Origin: an uncultured Bacteroidales bacterium
GTDB taxonomy: Bacteria; Bacteroidota; Bacteroidia; Bacteroidales; Muribaculaceae
Length of the DNA: 64,000 nucleotides
Direction of reading: 5' to 3'
Assembly: GCA_902762385.1 (NCBI GenBank)
Contig: CACWNQ010000012.1
Location: 1 to 64,000, forward strand
A program made the translations under genes and the position numbers. A model generated the notes under the pieces. It made no database searches and had not been told where the DNA came from. It worked only from the letters and a program-made list of their open reading frames with translations. Shown here piece after piece: positions 1 through 8,778 of the stretch (position 1 is the first letter of the stretch; each line of letters opens with the position of its first letter).

Positions 1-1
1 A

Positions 2-772
2 TTACAGAAAATGGATCCTCGCTGCTGTGATGCCTCAACATTAAAATATTTTGTGATTCCAAATTCCGTGACAAGCATTGGCGAATATGCTTTTACGTAT
101 AGTTCTATTCTTACCAGTATAAAACTGTCGGATAACATACAAATTATTCCAAATAATTGCTTTGATCACTGTTTATCATTAGAACATGTTGTGATGCCAG
201 CCAATTGCAAGTACATTATGAAAGAGGCATTTAATGAAACTCCATATCTCAAAGGTTTAGTCTTGCCTAATAATTTGTTGTATATTGGAGTTTATGCATT
301 TTATAATTCAGGGATAATGAACATTGATGTTCCCGGTAGCGTTCAAGAAATTGATGAATTTGCATTCTGGCAATCACAATTAAGCACTGTACATTTGCAT
401 GAAGGACTTCAAACAATAGGACGTGGGGCGTTTGCCAATCTAGATAACTTCACTAATATGTATTGTGATATAAAAGAGCCTATTATTCTTACCGATAATC
501 CGTTCATTAATACCGATATCACAAATGCAGTCCTCTATGTGCCTTACGGCAGTAAAGAAAAATATGAGGCAGCTCAGTATTGGCAAGATTTCGGAAACAT
601 TGTCGAAAAAGACATGTCAAGTGTAATGACTGTCAAAGGCGACAAACAAATGATAGGTATGCGTTACTACAACCTCGCAGGGATAGAGAGTGCCGAGCCT
701 CAGCAAGGCGTGAACATCAAGGTCACCACCTACAGCGACGGTACCCGCACGAGCGAAAAGATAATCAAATAG
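2..772 (+). CDS. BspA-like leucine-rich repeat surface protein, 3' part only
   Basis: The reading frame is open to the left edge of the window, so the true start lies outside; the first ATG at 11 is internal. The visible 250 or so residues contain successive LRR_5/BspA-type repeats of about 23 residues (patterns such as SVTSIGEYAF, LLYIGVYAF and VQEIDEFAF), then a linker with the common cap phrase VPYGSKEKYEAAQYW. The last 40 residues (RYYNLAG then KIIK at the end) resemble the C-terminal tails of secreted Bacteroidales proteins handled by type IX secretion. Known BspA-like proteins are exported and mediate adhesion or binding; that role here is inference. Family call is firm, function is not. 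Confidence 0.85.
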   Translation, partial: LQKMDPRCCDASTLKYFVIPNSVTSIGEYAFTYSSILTSIKLSDNIQIIPNNCFDHCLSLEHVVMPANCKYIMKEAFNETPYLKGLVLPNNLLYIGVYAFYNSGIMNIDVPGSVQEIDEFAFWQSQLSTVHLHEGLQTIGRGAFANLDNFTNMYCDIKEPIILTDNPFINTDITNAVLYVPYGSKEKYEAAQYWQDFGNIVEKDMSSVMTVKGDKQMIGMRYYNLAGIESAEPQQGVNIKVTTYSDGTRTSEKIIK

Positions 773-907
773 CCAACACTGTTTTTCTGCGGAGTTTGAG
801 CAGTTAAACAACTTTTTGAGATTAAATAATGTGTCAAACTGGTCCAAATTGCGTCAAATGATTTACTAAAGTTACGCAAAAACATTTATATTAAGCAATA
901 AAGTATT

Positions 908-1357
908 ATGGCAAAAACAGTGAAATTTCTTGTAATGGCAGTAATACTGGGCGGATTCTCTTTTTTGTCAACATCATGTGATAAAGAGATAATTGGCAAA
1001 GATACTCCTATCAATCTTAGTCAAGATGAGTTTGTTCTTGGTTGTGAAGGTGGAACGATAGAGCCGGATCATGGTTATGGCGGCTTAATTTGGCTTAGTG
1101 AAGTAGGTTGTTTGTATAGTGACAATGCAAGCAATGAAGAACTCAACAATTGGGAAAACCATTTGGAATTCGAGAAAACAAATAACAAAGAATCCAACTA
1201 CTATAACAATGAAGTTTTTTCAATGACTGTAACAATGAAACATATTAAGGTGGAGATAACGCCAAATCCATCATCTAGAAAGCGTTATCTATTATTTTGG
1301 ATGTCAGGCATTAACTCTTTTGAATCGTTTCTTGTGGTTCAGGATGCTCGCTTGTAG
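908..1357 (+). CDS. small putative lipoprotein with a BACON-like end
   Basis: 149 residues. A lipoprotein signal peptide ends in the lipobox STSC with Cys24 as the predicted lipidated residue, so the protein should be anchored in the inner or outer membrane. The C-terminal segment (ITPNPSSRKRYLLFW, ending in FLVVQDA) resembles the last strands of BACON or similar immunoglobulin-like domains, which often end in a V-x-Q motif. No catalytic motif is visible. It follows the LRR gene by 135 nt and converges with the EamA gene. Function unknown; the lipoprotein call is the reliable part. Confidence 0.7.
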   Translation: MAKTVKFLVMAVILGGFSFLSTSCDKEIIGKDTPINLSQDEFVLGCEGGTIEPDHGYGGLIWLSEVGCLYSDNASNEELNNWENHLEFEKTNNKESNYYNNEVFSMTVTMKHIKVEITPNPSSRKRYLLFWMSGINSFESFLVVQDARL

Positions 1358-1397
1358 AATATTCCCACCCAAACAAAGTCATTTTCTTGTTCCCCTC

Positions 1398-1417
1398 GGA
1401 CAAGGCACGCCTTGTCC
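1398..1417. repeat. 20-bp perfect palindrome GGACAAGGC-AC-GCCTTGTCC
   Basis: A 9-bp perfect stem with a 2-nt centre lies between two convergent genes (lipoprotein ending at 1357 and EamA ending at 1472). Palindromes around GGACAAGGC/GCCTTGTCC are familiar to me as intergenic repeats in Bacteroidales, but I cannot verify copy number here. It may act as a transcription barrier for both genes; there is no T-run, so it is not a classical intrinsic terminator. Confidence 0.55.
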
Positions 1418-1471
1418 CTACATTGACGCAATCTCAACCTCCTGCAACTGTCTCCCTGCATTGGCGTGAAT

Positions 1472-2371
1472 TCACGCTTTTGCACGGCGGGAATTGCTGT
1501 TGATTACGAGCCACACTCCTGTGAATATCAATAGGGTAGAAGCGAAGTGCTGCCAGCGCAGGGTTGCGAGTCCCATGCCAATGCTGGCAATGCTTGCTAT
1601 TAGTGGTTGGAGATAGTTGTAGGTGCTTACTGTGGTGGGAGCAAGCACTCGTTGAGCATTGGTCACGATGATGAAGTTGACAAAAGTGCACACCACAATA
1701 ATAAATGCGATTTCAAGAAATACTTGAGAGGTAATGGCTTGGATGTCAAGCGAGAGCATTTCGTGAATAGTAACAGGCAAGATGGCAATGGCAGCAAAAG
1801 TGAACATCCACTTGTTGAACACGAGCACATGATAACGGCGTATTACCGACGGGAAAACCGTAAGATAAACAGCAAACCCCAACTGGCTGCCTAGAATTAT
1901 CAAGTCGCCACGATAGTCGGCAGCGTGACCCGCTTGTGGAGCATTACTCATAATCAACAGGCAAGCACCGGCAAAGCCTAAAAATATGCCTGCCGATGTC
2001 TTGACCGTGATGTGCTCATGCATGATAATGGCAGCCATGAGCATGGCAAAGATGGGCTGTGAAGTGACCTCGATGGCCGAGTTGATGGGCGAAGTGAGTT
2101 CAACGCCCACGATAAATCCACCTTGTGCAATCACAACTCCTAGCAGTCCGGCAATGGCCATGAGCATCAGGTCGTGGCGTGGCACATGCTGGCGAGGAGC
2201 AAATGGAGCGGCGCACCACAAAAGCAATGCCGCTCCACTAATGCGAAGCGTTGCAAGTTGTAGTCCAGTGAGACTTTGATTTATGATATCTTTGCTCAGT
2301 GGCGACATCAGTCCAAATGCCACCATAGCAAATAGTAGTCCCGCATGCGCTTTTCCTCTTTCACCAATCAT
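1472..2371 (-). CDS. EamA/DMT-family inner-membrane transporter
   Basis: 299 residues from ATG 2371. Hydrophobic segments fit a ten-helix protein with two EamA repeats, the drug/metabolite transporter fold that exports amino acids, nucleotides or other small metabolites; the substrate cannot be told from sequence. The reading frame continues upstream to 2515, but that extension is not hydrophobic, contains the likely -7 box at 2399-2406, and overlaps the divergent promoter of the next gene, so the start at MIGERGK is preferred. It is divergently transcribed from the dockerin-like secreted protein. Confidence 0.85.
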   Translation of the reverse strand: MIGERGKAHAGLLFAMVAFGLMSPLSKDIINQSLTGLQLATLRISGAALLLWCAAPFAPRQHVPRHDLMLMAIAGLLGVVIAQGGFIVGVELTSPINSAIEVTSQPIFAMLMAAIIMHEHITVKTSAGIFLGFAGACLLIMSNAPQAGHAADYRGDLIILGSQLGFAVYLTVFPSVIRRYHVLVFNKWMFTFAAIAILPVTIHEMLSLDIQAITSQVFLEIAFIIVVCTFVNFIIVTNAQRVLAPTTVSTYNYLQPLIASIASIGMGLATLRWQHFASTLLIFTGVWLVINSNSRRAKA

Positions 2372-2398
2372 TGATGTTCTTGTGATATTTTGGTGATG

Positions 2399-2406
2399 CA
2401 AAATTA
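2399..2406 (-). promoter_or_regulatory. -7 box (TAATTTTG) for the EamA gene
   Basis: On the minus strand TAATTTTG matches the Bacteroidota -7 consensus TAnnTTTG and lies 28 nt upstream of the ATG at 2371. No clear TTTG is seen at the expected -33 distance. Confidence 0.5.
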
Positions 2407-2500
2407 CAATTAATATTTCATTACTAGAGAAAGCTGGCGCCACAAAACTTGAATTATTGAAATAATTATCGAATATGACTATTTGTTCGGGAAAATAATG

Positions 2501-2508
2501 TACTTTTG
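2501..2508 (+). promoter_or_regulatory. -7 box (TACTTTTG) for the dockerin-like protein gene
   Basis: TACTTTTG fits TAnnTTTG and lies 40 nt before the ATG at 2549. A TTTG occurs at 2482-2485, but its 15-nt spacing is shorter than the usual 19-21. Confidence 0.5.
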
Positions 2509-2548
2509 TGGTCAAATATACATTCTTATTAATAAAACAACTTATCTA

Positions 2549-3607
2549 ATGAAAACAATTAAAACCTTATGCTTTGTGTTGGCTGTGATTGCCAGCTGTT
2601 TCATGACTCAAGCCAGAGATTATCAACCCAAATTCCTGTGTGGCGTGGTGAAAGCCGACTCCTGGACTGATGGTAATAATATGGAGGGTATCTATGAGTT
2701 TGACCTCGCCAATGCAACGCTTACTAAACTCACCGATGGCCGAGATGTTTATCAGGCTCCACTGGGTGGTGCAGTCTATGAGGACGGTCTTATGAAAGGC
2801 ATCCACTTCAAGACTGTGTGGGACGACTTTGACCAGGCCTATACCTATGTGCTTTATCATGTGCAGTACGACATGACCACTTGGGAGCGAGTTAAGGCTT
2901 ATGCGTTGGGTGCTATGGACCGAAACTACATTTCAAGCTGTGGAATGGCTCATGACCCCGTGACAGGTAAGAACTACGGTATTTTCTACAACTTCAATAT
3001 GAGTTGGCAGGTGGTGGACCGAAAGCTTGCCGAGATTGACTTCTCGACCAACACCCCAACACGCACTATTATTGGTAAGGCGTCTATCCCAATGGCAGCC
3101 ATTGCTTTCAACGATCAGGGCATACTCTACGGTGTGGGACAAGACGGTTGGCTCTATGCAATCAGTACAGCCAATCCTGGTGCCATTGGTGAGATTGAGG
3201 TGTTCCCAATGGGCGACATGGGATTTGAGGACAATATTTCGACCAATCCCAGCACAATGACCTACGACAAGCGCACAGGCAAGTTCTACTGGGCTGTGGT
3301 GCTCAACGACCAGAAGAGCTATCTCTATGAGATTAACCCAACACTTGGCCAGGTTTCGGCAACACAGCTCATGCAACTTCCCGACAACTCATGGCTCGTG
3401 AACATGGAAGTTATAGAGCAGCAAGACACACTCACTGGTGACGTGAACTGCGACGGGGCAGTAAACTCGGCCGATATTACAGCGCTTTACGATTACTTCC
3501 TCAATGGCGATGAGACCTTCATTACCACAAGCGATGTGGATGGCGACGGCTCCATTACCAGTGGCGATATCACCGCAGTCTACGGAATACTACTTGGGGA
3601 CAAATAA
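2549..3607 (+). CDS. secreted protein with C-terminal dockerin-like repeats
   Basis: 352 residues. An N-terminal Sec signal peptide ends at about residue 22 (after MTQA). The body, about residues 23-290, is rich in aromatic and Gly/Asp residues with repeated short beta-strand patterns that could form a propeller-like fold; I do not recognise its family. The last 55 residues hold two dockerin type I-like calcium loops (GDVNCDGAVNSADI and SDVDGDGSITSGDI). Such tails are common on secreted Bacteroidales proteins even without cellulosomes. The start at ATG 2549 is chosen because it begins the signal peptide and sits after the -7 box; the frame extends to 2483. Function unknown. Confidence 0.8.
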   Translation: MKTIKTLCFVLAVIASCFMTQARDYQPKFLCGVVKADSWTDGNNMEGIYEFDLANATLTKLTDGRDVYQAPLGGAVYEDGLMKGIHFKTVWDDFDQAYTYVLYHVQYDMTTWERVKAYALGAMDRNYISSCGMAHDPVTGKNYGIFYNFNMSWQVVDRKLAEIDFSTNTPTRTIIGKASIPMAAIAFNDQGILYGVGQDGWLYAISTANPGAIGEIEVFPMGDMGFEDNISTNPSTMTYDKRTGKFYWAVVLNDQKSYLYEINPTLGQVSATQLMQLPDNSWLVNMEVIEQQDTLTGDVNCDGAVNSADITALYDYFLNGDETFITTSDVDGDGSITSGDITAVYGILLGDK

Positions 3608-3628
3608 AAAACTTGACTACTATATCAG

Positions 3629-3656
3629 AAAAGGCGCCTTTGATGGTGCCTTTTTT
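3629..3656 (+). terminator. intrinsic terminator of the dockerin-like protein gene
   Basis: The stem AAAGGCGCC pairs with GGTGCCTTT (one G-T pair) across a short loop, followed by six T residues. It starts 22 nt after the stop codon. Confidence 0.85.
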
Positions 3657-3733
3657 GTTGTATGTAGTCGAGTCAGCTGAGCTTATGCCGAAAAAATCTA
3701 ACAAGTAATAACTAACAACTAAAAACTATTCAC

Positions 3734-3741
3734 TACCTTTG
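3734..3741 (+). promoter_or_regulatory. -7 box (TACCTTTG) upstream of ispE
   Basis: TACCTTTG matches TAnnTTTG, about 62 nt before the ispE ATG. The stretch just before it (about 3697-3730) is low-complexity, built from ACTAACAA-like words, and has no TTTG at -33. Confidence 0.5.
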
Positions 3742-3803
3742 CACTTGGTTTTAAACGCATGAAACAAATTGGCTTTAATTCGTTTAATTAGTGTGCTTTA
3801 ACT

Positions 3804-4625
3804 ATGATAATATTTCCTAACGCAAAGATAAATTTGGGTCTTAACATCGTGGAGCGTCGCAGCGATGGTTACCATAACCTCGAGACGGTGTTCTATCCAA
3901 TTGGTCTAGCCGATGTGCTCGAGATTGTGCCAGCACGTGGCAATGAGTCGACGCTAACAACCTACGGTAACCTTGTTGACTGCCCGGTTGAGAAAAACTT
4001 GGTTATGAAAGCGTTTCGCCTAATGCAGAAGCTTTATGATGTTCCCGAGGTAGATATTTACCTCTACAAGCACATTCCCGATGGGGCTGGCCTGGGAGGT
4101 GGTTCGAGTGATGCAGCAAGCACAATGCTGATGCTTAATGACATGTTCAATTTGGACGTCGAGGAAGAGGAGTTAGCTCGCCATGCCGCCACATTAGGTG
4201 CCGATTGCCCATTCTTTATCTATAACCAACCGATGATGGCGACTGGCATTGGTGATATTCTCACCCCTATAGATGTGAATCTCAAGGGTCTGCATCTGCT
4301 GCTGGTGAAACCCGATGTGAGTGTCCCCACTAAAGTCGGTTACTCTCGCGTTACACCAGCCCCGAGCACTTCAAGTCTTGAGAATGATGTGGCTGCGCCG
4401 GTACGCCAGTGGAGTGGGGTGGTGAAAAACGACTTCGAGCCAAGTGTCTTTGCGGCTTATCCTGAGTTGGCAAAGATTAAGTCAACTCTAGTGAACGGTG
4501 GTGCGCTCTATGCGTCGATGTCGGGCTCAGGTTCGTCAATTTTTGGCATCTTCGATGATGTCAATATGGCAGAACAACTAAAAGGAAAATTTGACAATAC
4601 TACCACTTATGTCATTGCTTTATAA
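3804..4625 (+). CDS. ispE: 4-diphosphocytidyl-2-C-methyl-D-erythritol kinase (IspE)
   Basis: 273 residues, normal family length. IspE phosphorylates CDP-methylerythritol with ATP in the MEP pathway of isoprenoid precursor synthesis, in the cytosol. The N-terminal segment (NAKINLGLNIVERRSDGYHN) carries the family's substrate-binding Lys and Asn, and PDGAGLGGGSSDAA near residue 95 is the GHMP-kinase glycine-rich ATP loop. The C-terminal MSGSGSSIFGIF is the second conserved glycine motif. It is followed 63 nt later by grpE, so co-transcription with the chaperone genes is possible. High certainty. Confidence 0.97.
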   Translation: MIIFPNAKINLGLNIVERRSDGYHNLETVFYPIGLADVLEIVPARGNESTLTTYGNLVDCPVEKNLVMKAFRLMQKLYDVPEVDIYLYKHIPDGAGLGGGSSDAASTMLMLNDMFNLDVEEEELARHAATLGADCPFFIYNQPMMATGIGDILTPIDVNLKGLHLLLVKPDVSVPTKVGYSRVTPAPSTSSLENDVAAPVRQWSGVVKNDFEPSVFAAYPELAKIKSTLVNGGALYASMSGSGSSIFGIFDDVNMAEQLKGKFDNTTTYVIAL

Positions 4626-4688
4626 TAATAATGTATAATGGCAGACTTTTTGTATGTATAAATCCGGAAATAAAAAACTTTAGATAAA

Positions 4689-5300
4689 ATGGCAAAAGAT
4701 AAAAATAAAAAAGAGCAACAGGCCGAAGAACCTGTAATGGAACCCCAGCAGGAAGAGACTGCACAAGAGGAACAATTGGAATCTCAAAACGAGGTGGAGG
4801 CCAGTGAAGGGGAGCATGAAACTGAGGCTCCAGCTGAGCCAACTCCTGAAGAGAGAATTGAGCAGCTTGAGGCTGAACTTGAGAAAGAGAAGAAAGAATA
4901 TCTCTTCTTAATGGCCGACTTTGAGAACTTCCGTCGTCGCACTCTGCAAGAGAAGCAGGACCTGATTAAGAACGGCGGGCAAAAGGTGCTTGAAGGCATT
5001 CTGCCTGTTGTCGATGATATAGAGCGTGCTATCGATGCCATCGCACAAGGTGGTGACCTTGATAGCTTGAAGGAAGGTGTGGATCTTATTCACAACAAAC
5101 TCATGAGTTATCTCAAAACTAACAATGTGCAACCCATCGAGTCGACAGGCGAACTCTTCGACACCGACTTTCACGAAGCGGTGACCACTTTCCCTGCTCC
5201 AAGCGAGGACCAGAAGGGTAAGGTTATCGACACGGTTCTTAAGGGTTACACGATTAATGACAAGGTTTTGCGCCATGCCAAGGTTGTGGTAGGGCAATAG
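4689..5300 (+). CDS. grpE: GrpE nucleotide exchange factor for DnaK
   Basis: 203 residues. GrpE releases ADP from DnaK and so drives the Hsp70 cycle. The first 55 residues are very acidic and Gln-rich and probably disordered. Residues about 57-85 form the long coiled coil (RIEQLEAELEKEKKEYLFL), followed by the conserved DFENFRRRT motif and, near the C-terminus, the beta domain with GYTINDKVLRHAKVVV. The neighbour dnaJ is the usual partner; dnaK is not in the window. An unusual 9-bp tandem repeat begins directly after the stop codon. Confidence 0.97.
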   Translation: MAKDKNKKEQQAEEPVMEPQQEETAQEEQLESQNEVEASEGEHETEAPAEPTPEERIEQLEAELEKEKKEYLFLMADFENFRRRTLQEKQDLIKNGGQKVLEGILPVVDDIERAIDAIAQGGDLDSLKEGVDLIHNKLMSYLKTNNVQPIESTGELFDTDFHEAVTTFPAPSEDQKGKVIDTVLKGYTINDKVLRHAKVVVGQ

Positions 5301-5372
5301 TGATTCCAATGATTCTGGTGATTCCAGTGATTCCAGTGAGTCAGGTGAGTCAGGTGAGTCAAGTGAGTCAGG
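5301..5372. repeat. eight 9-bp tandem repeats directly after the grpE stop
   Basis: Eight consecutive 9-mers with no indels: TGATTCCAA, TGATTCTGG, TGATTCCAG twice, TGAGTCAGG twice, TGAGTCAAG, TGAGTCAGG. The array starts on the base after the grpE stop codon and lies in the 159-nt spacer before dnaJ. In the frame starting at 5302 it reads as a Asp/Glu-Ser-Ser/Gly repeat without a start codon. Such arrays can change length by slippage. Confidence 0.9.
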
Positions 5373-5459
5373 GAAACCACAAATCTACAGAATCAAACGA
5401 GTTTAATTCCTTTAACTCCTTTATTTTATTATTTTTAATTCAATCAAGACAATAATATC

Positions 5460-6623
5460 ATGGCAAAGAGAGATTTTTATGAAGTGCTAGGCGTTGACCG
5501 TAACGCCGATGCCGATGCACTCAAAAAAGCATATCGTAAACTCGCCATCCAATATCACCCCGACCGTCAGCAAGGAAAATCAGAGGCCGAGAAGAAAGAG
5601 GCTGAAGAGAAATTTAAGGAGGCGGCCGAGGCCTACGACGTGCTCAGCGACCCTGACAAGCGGGCACGATATGACCGTCTAGGTCCTGAAGGCTATGACC
5701 AAATGGGTGGTGGCGGCTTCTCGGGTGGTGGCATGTCGATGGAGGACATCTTCCGCCAGTTTGGTGACCTCTTTGGTGGCTTTGGTGGCTTCGGAGGTTT
5801 TAGTGGCTTTGGCGGTGATGCTGGGCAAGCTGTACGCCATGGCACCAATCTGCGTGTGCGAGTGAAAGTCACACTGCAAGAGGTTGCTAAGGGAACTGAG
5901 AAAAAAATTAAGATTCCTCGTCAGGTTTCGTGTCCATCGTGCCGCGGTACTGGAGCCAAGAATGGTACTGCGCTTGAGACCTGTCCTAACTGCCATGGCT
6001 CGGGTGTAGAGGTGAGAATACGTCGCACAATGTTTGGCCAAATGCAGACTCAAAGCGAGTGTAGCGTGTGTGGCGGTTCTGGAAAACGCATTAAGGAGCG
6101 CTGTCATGACTGTGGTGGTTCTGGACTAATCAAGAGAGAGGAAGTTGTTAATATCAATATCCCTGCTGGCGTGCGAGAAGGTATGATGCTCAACATGCGT
6201 GGCAAGGGCAACGATGCTCCTGGTGGTGGGGGTCCTGGCGACTTGCAAATCGTTATTGAGGAACAACCTGATGAGCACCTCATTCGCGACGATCAGGATC
6301 TTATCTACAACTTGATGATTGACTTCCCAACAGCGGCTCTCGGTGGAAAAGTCGAGATTCCTACTATCGAAGGTCGTGCAAGAGTTACAATCGAACCTGG
6401 CACTCAACCAGGCAAGGTGTTGAGACTCAGGGGAAAGGGCCTGCCATCGGTAAACGGATATGGAAAAGGCGACTTGTTGGTCAATGTTATGGTCTATGTG
6501 CCTGAAAACTTGAACTCTGCCGATAAAAAGGCAGTTGAAGCTCTGCGTCAATCGCAGGCATTCACACCTAGTGCATCGACCAAGGAGCGCATCTTCAGTC
6601 GATTGCGCCATATGTTTGATTAA
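5460..6623 (+). CDS. dnaJ: DnaJ (Hsp40) co-chaperone
   Basis: 387 residues, standard length for type I DnaJ. The J domain occupies residues 1-70 with the HPD motif (YHPD) that stimulates DnaK ATPase. A Gly/Phe-rich segment follows (about 80-120, [14 protein letters not shown]). Four zinc-binding CxxCxGxG repeats follow: [24 protein letters not shown] and CHDCGGSG. The C-terminal substrate-binding domains complete the protein. It delivers unfolded clients to DnaK together with GrpE encoded just upstream. High certainty. Confidence 0.98.
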   Translation: MAKRDFYEVLGVDRNADADALKKAYRKLAIQYHPDRQQGKSEAEKKEAEEKFKEAAEAYDVLSDPDKRARYDRLGPEGYDQMGGGGFSGGGMSMEDIFRQFGDLFGGFGGFGGFSGFGGDAGQAVRHGTNLRVRVKVTLQEVAKGTEKKIKIPRQVSCPSCRGTGAKNGTALETCPNCHGSGVEVRIRRTMFGQMQTQSECSVCGGSGKRIKERCHDCGGSGLIKREEVVNINIPAGVREGMMLNMRGKGNDAPGGGGPGDLQIVIEEQPDEHLIRDDQDLIYNLMIDFPTAALGGKVEIPTIEGRARVTIEPGTQPGKVLRLRGKGLPSVNGYGKGDLLVNVMVYVPENLNSADKKAVEALRQSQAFTPSASTKERIFSRLRHMFD

Positions 6624-6676
6624 GTTATAATCACCGAAATAAATTACTAGTCATTCCAAGTTTCTTTTATCTAGAT

Positions 6677-7612
6677 ATGAAAAACCGGCGATTTATGTTT
6701 AACGGGCCCAAAGTGCCACGCCACGAGATGAAAGTAACCACATTTCTTGCTAACGAAGAAATGGGGTTGCTCGACTTTATTCTCAAGAAGCTCGATGGCA
6801 TAAGCCGTAATAAGGCAAAGGGACTTCTCAGTCATGAACTTGTGAAAGTTGATGGCAGGGTTGAGAAGCAATATAACTTTGAGGTCAAGCCCAACATGGT
6901 GATTGAGGTCACTAAGAATCCACGGTTCATGCCAATGAAGAACTTCGACCGCTTCTTTGCGATTCTATATGAAGATGAATACTTGATTGTAGTTGATAAG
7001 GCCGACGGAGTGCTTTCAATGGGTGTGGGACGAGGAAGTCTTAACATGAAAATCCTGCTCGACCAGTATTTTGCTTACACCAAGCAGCGATGCACAGCAC
7101 ATGTTGTACACAGGCTCGACACTCGCACCTCGGGTGTAATGGTTTATGCCAAGAGCGTTGAGGTGCAGCAAATGCTGGTAAACAACTGGCATGCCCATGT
7201 GCGTGACAGGCGCTATGTTGCAGTAGTGGAGGGAGCTATGGAAACCGACCACGGACACATCGAGAGTTGGTTGCGCGATACCCCATCACGCAAGGTGGTG
7301 AGCAGTCCGTTTAACAACGGCGGCAAGTGGGCTAGCACCGACTGGTGGCTCCTTGATAGCAACGACGACTTCTCGCTGGTAGAGTTGCATCTCAACACTG
7401 GACGTAAAAACCAAATTCGCGTGCACATGGAGGTGTTGGGACATCCAGTAGTGGGAGACTACAAATATGGCAGTATCGAGGATTCTCTTGGTCGACTAGG
7501 CCTTCATGCTTTCAGACTTGCTTTTATGCATCCTGTCACGCACGAGGAGTTGGAATTTGAAACTCCATTCCCGTCTTGCTTCCTTGACCTCTTTCCAGAG
7601 CAAATGGTATGA
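6677..7612 (+). CDS. RluA-family 23S rRNA/tRNA pseudouridine synthase
   Basis: 311 residues. An N-terminal S4 RNA-binding domain (about residues 28-80) precedes the RluA catalytic domain. HVVHRLDTRTSG contains the catalytic Asp near residue 148. It isomerises uridine to pseudouridine in structured RNA; whether it acts like RluD on 23S rRNA or on tRNA cannot be decided from sequence. It lies 53 nt after dnaJ in the same orientation and ends at a strong terminator, so it may be the last gene of the ispE-grpE-dnaJ run. No oddities seen. Confidence 0.92.
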   Translation: MKNRRFMFNGPKVPRHEMKVTTFLANEEMGLLDFILKKLDGISRNKAKGLLSHELVKVDGRVEKQYNFEVKPNMVIEVTKNPRFMPMKNFDRFFAILYEDEYLIVVDKADGVLSMGVGRGSLNMKILLDQYFAYTKQRCTAHVVHRLDTRTSGVMVYAKSVEVQQMLVNNWHAHVRDRRYVAVVEGAMETDHGHIESWLRDTPSRKVVSSPFNNGGKWASTDWWLLDSNDDFSLVELHLNTGRKNQIRVHMEVLGHPVVGDYKYGSIEDSLGRLGLHAFRLAFMHPVTHEELEFETPFPSCFLDLFPEQMV

Positions 7613-7613
7613 T

Positions 7614-7656
7614 AACGTCAATTTTTTAAAAAAATAAAAAATTGGCGTTTTTTATT
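7614..7656 (+). terminator. intrinsic terminator after the RluA gene
   Basis: A long A/T-rich stem (AACGTCAATTTTTT against AAAAAATTGGCGTT with one G-T pair) is followed by a T-run. It starts just after the stop codon at 7612 and separates the radical SAM operon from the chaperone genes. Confidence 0.85.
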
Positions 7657-7685
7657 GTATATGACCTTATGTTTTCATATCTTTG
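7654..7685 (+). promoter_or_regulatory. promoter of the radical SAM/ACP operon
   Basis: ATTG at 7654-7657 (one mismatch to TTTG), a 20-nt spacer, then TATCTTTG at 7678-7685, matching TAnnTTTG. The expected transcription start lies near 7689, leaving a leader of only about 6 nt before the ATG at 7695, so the message would be almost leaderless. Confidence 0.7.
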
Positions 7686-7694
7686 TTTGTTTAA

Positions 7695-8765
7695 ATGACT
7701 ACATCGCAAGAAATAGCGCTTGAAGCGGTACGCCAGCAGAATGAGCAGTTGTGTCGCGAGCATCCCCTGGAGCAACTCTTCTGGGAGTGTACGTTGCGGT
7801 GTAACATGTCATGTAGGCATTGTGGCAGCGACTGCGCTAAGGATATGAAAGCCACCGAAATGCCACTCGGCGACTTCTTGCCGGTTCTTGATGAGATTGC
7901 TACTCATATTGATCCAGAATCGGTGCTTGTTCAAACTGTGGGTGGTGAGCCACTCGTCAGGCATGACATTGTGGAGTGCGGTCGTGAAATCAAGCGTCGT
8001 GGGTTCCAGTGGGGCATGGTGACAAACGGACATCTACTCGACGAAAAGATGATGGACGACCTTGCCGAAGCAGGAATTGATAGTATGGCAGTCGACATTG
8101 ACGGCACGCGTGAGCAGCACAACTGGCTGCGCAATAATGGCCAGAGTTTCGACCGTGCCATGAGGGCTATTGAGCAAATGCAACGCATTGATGACCTGGA
8201 ATGGGACGTTATAACGTGCGTGAATTCACGCAATATCAATAGTCTTGACGAAATCAAGCGATTGCTCATCGACGCAGGCGTATCGAAATGGCGATGCTTC
8301 ACCATCATACCCATGGGTAGGGCAGCAGGTCTTGATGAGTTACAACTCACCGACTATCAGTTCCGTGACTTGCTTAACTTTATAGTAAAGACTCGATTGG
8401 AAGGAGAAATCGACCTCAATTACGCTTGCGAGGGATTTCTCGGGCCTTACGAAGGAATGGCGCGCGACTATTTTTATACATGTGAGGCTGGACTGACTGT
8501 AGCAAGCATTCGTGCCGATGGCAGCATCTCAGGATGTCTTAGTATAAGAAGCGATTATAAGCAAGGCAACATCTATAACGACAGCTTCTGGGATGTGTGG
8601 AACAACCGCTTCGATATTTATCGCAACCGCCAGTGGATGAAGCGTGGCATTTGCTCTAGCTGTGACATGTTCCGCTACTGCCAGGGAAATGGCTTCCATT
8701 TGCGCGATGCCAATGGTGACGTGATGGTGTGCCATTATAACCGATTGAAAAATGTGAAACTATAA
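7695..8765 (+). CDS. radical SAM/SPASM protein (probably TIGR04133-like maturase)
   Basis: 356 residues. The radical SAM 4Fe-4S motif CNMSCRHC (C-x3-C-x2-C, Cys36, Cys40, Cys43) follows FWECTLR, and GGEPLVR near residue 80 is the SAM-binding GGE motif. A SPASM domain fills the last 100 residues, with cysteines at about 263, 281, 320, 323, 329 and 346 that should hold auxiliary clusters. The N-terminal phrase LFWECTLRCN..CRHCGSDC matches my memory of the Bacteroidetes radical SAM family TIGR04133, whose members sit beside small exported or lipoprotein partners. SPASM enzymes typically modify peptides. The next gene, 13 nt downstream, is therefore the obvious substrate candidate. The reaction is unknown. 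Confidence 0.85.
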   Translation: MTTSQEIALEAVRQQNEQLCREHPLEQLFWECTLRCNMSCRHCGSDCAKDMKATEMPLGDFLPVLDEIATHIDPESVLVQTVGGEPLVRHDIVECGREIKRRGFQWGMVTNGHLLDEKMMDDLAEAGIDSMAVDIDGTREQHNWLRNNGQSFDRAMRAIEQMQRIDDLEWDVITCVNSRNINSLDEIKRLLIDAGVSKWRCFTIIPMGRAAGLDELQLTDYQFRDLLNFIVKTRLEGEIDLNYACEGFLGPYEGMARDYFYTCEAGLTVASIRADGSISGCLSIRSDYKQGNIYNDSFWDVWNNRFDIYRNRQWMKRGICSSCDMFRYCQGNGFHLRDANGDVMVCHYNRLKNVKL

Positions 8766-8778
8766 TATATAGATCGCT

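Noticed and set aside
5301..5372. Possible CRISPR or small coding gene in the 9-bp repeat array
   Set aside because: Units are far too short for CRISPR, there are no spacers, and the Asp/Glu-Ser frame has no start codon.
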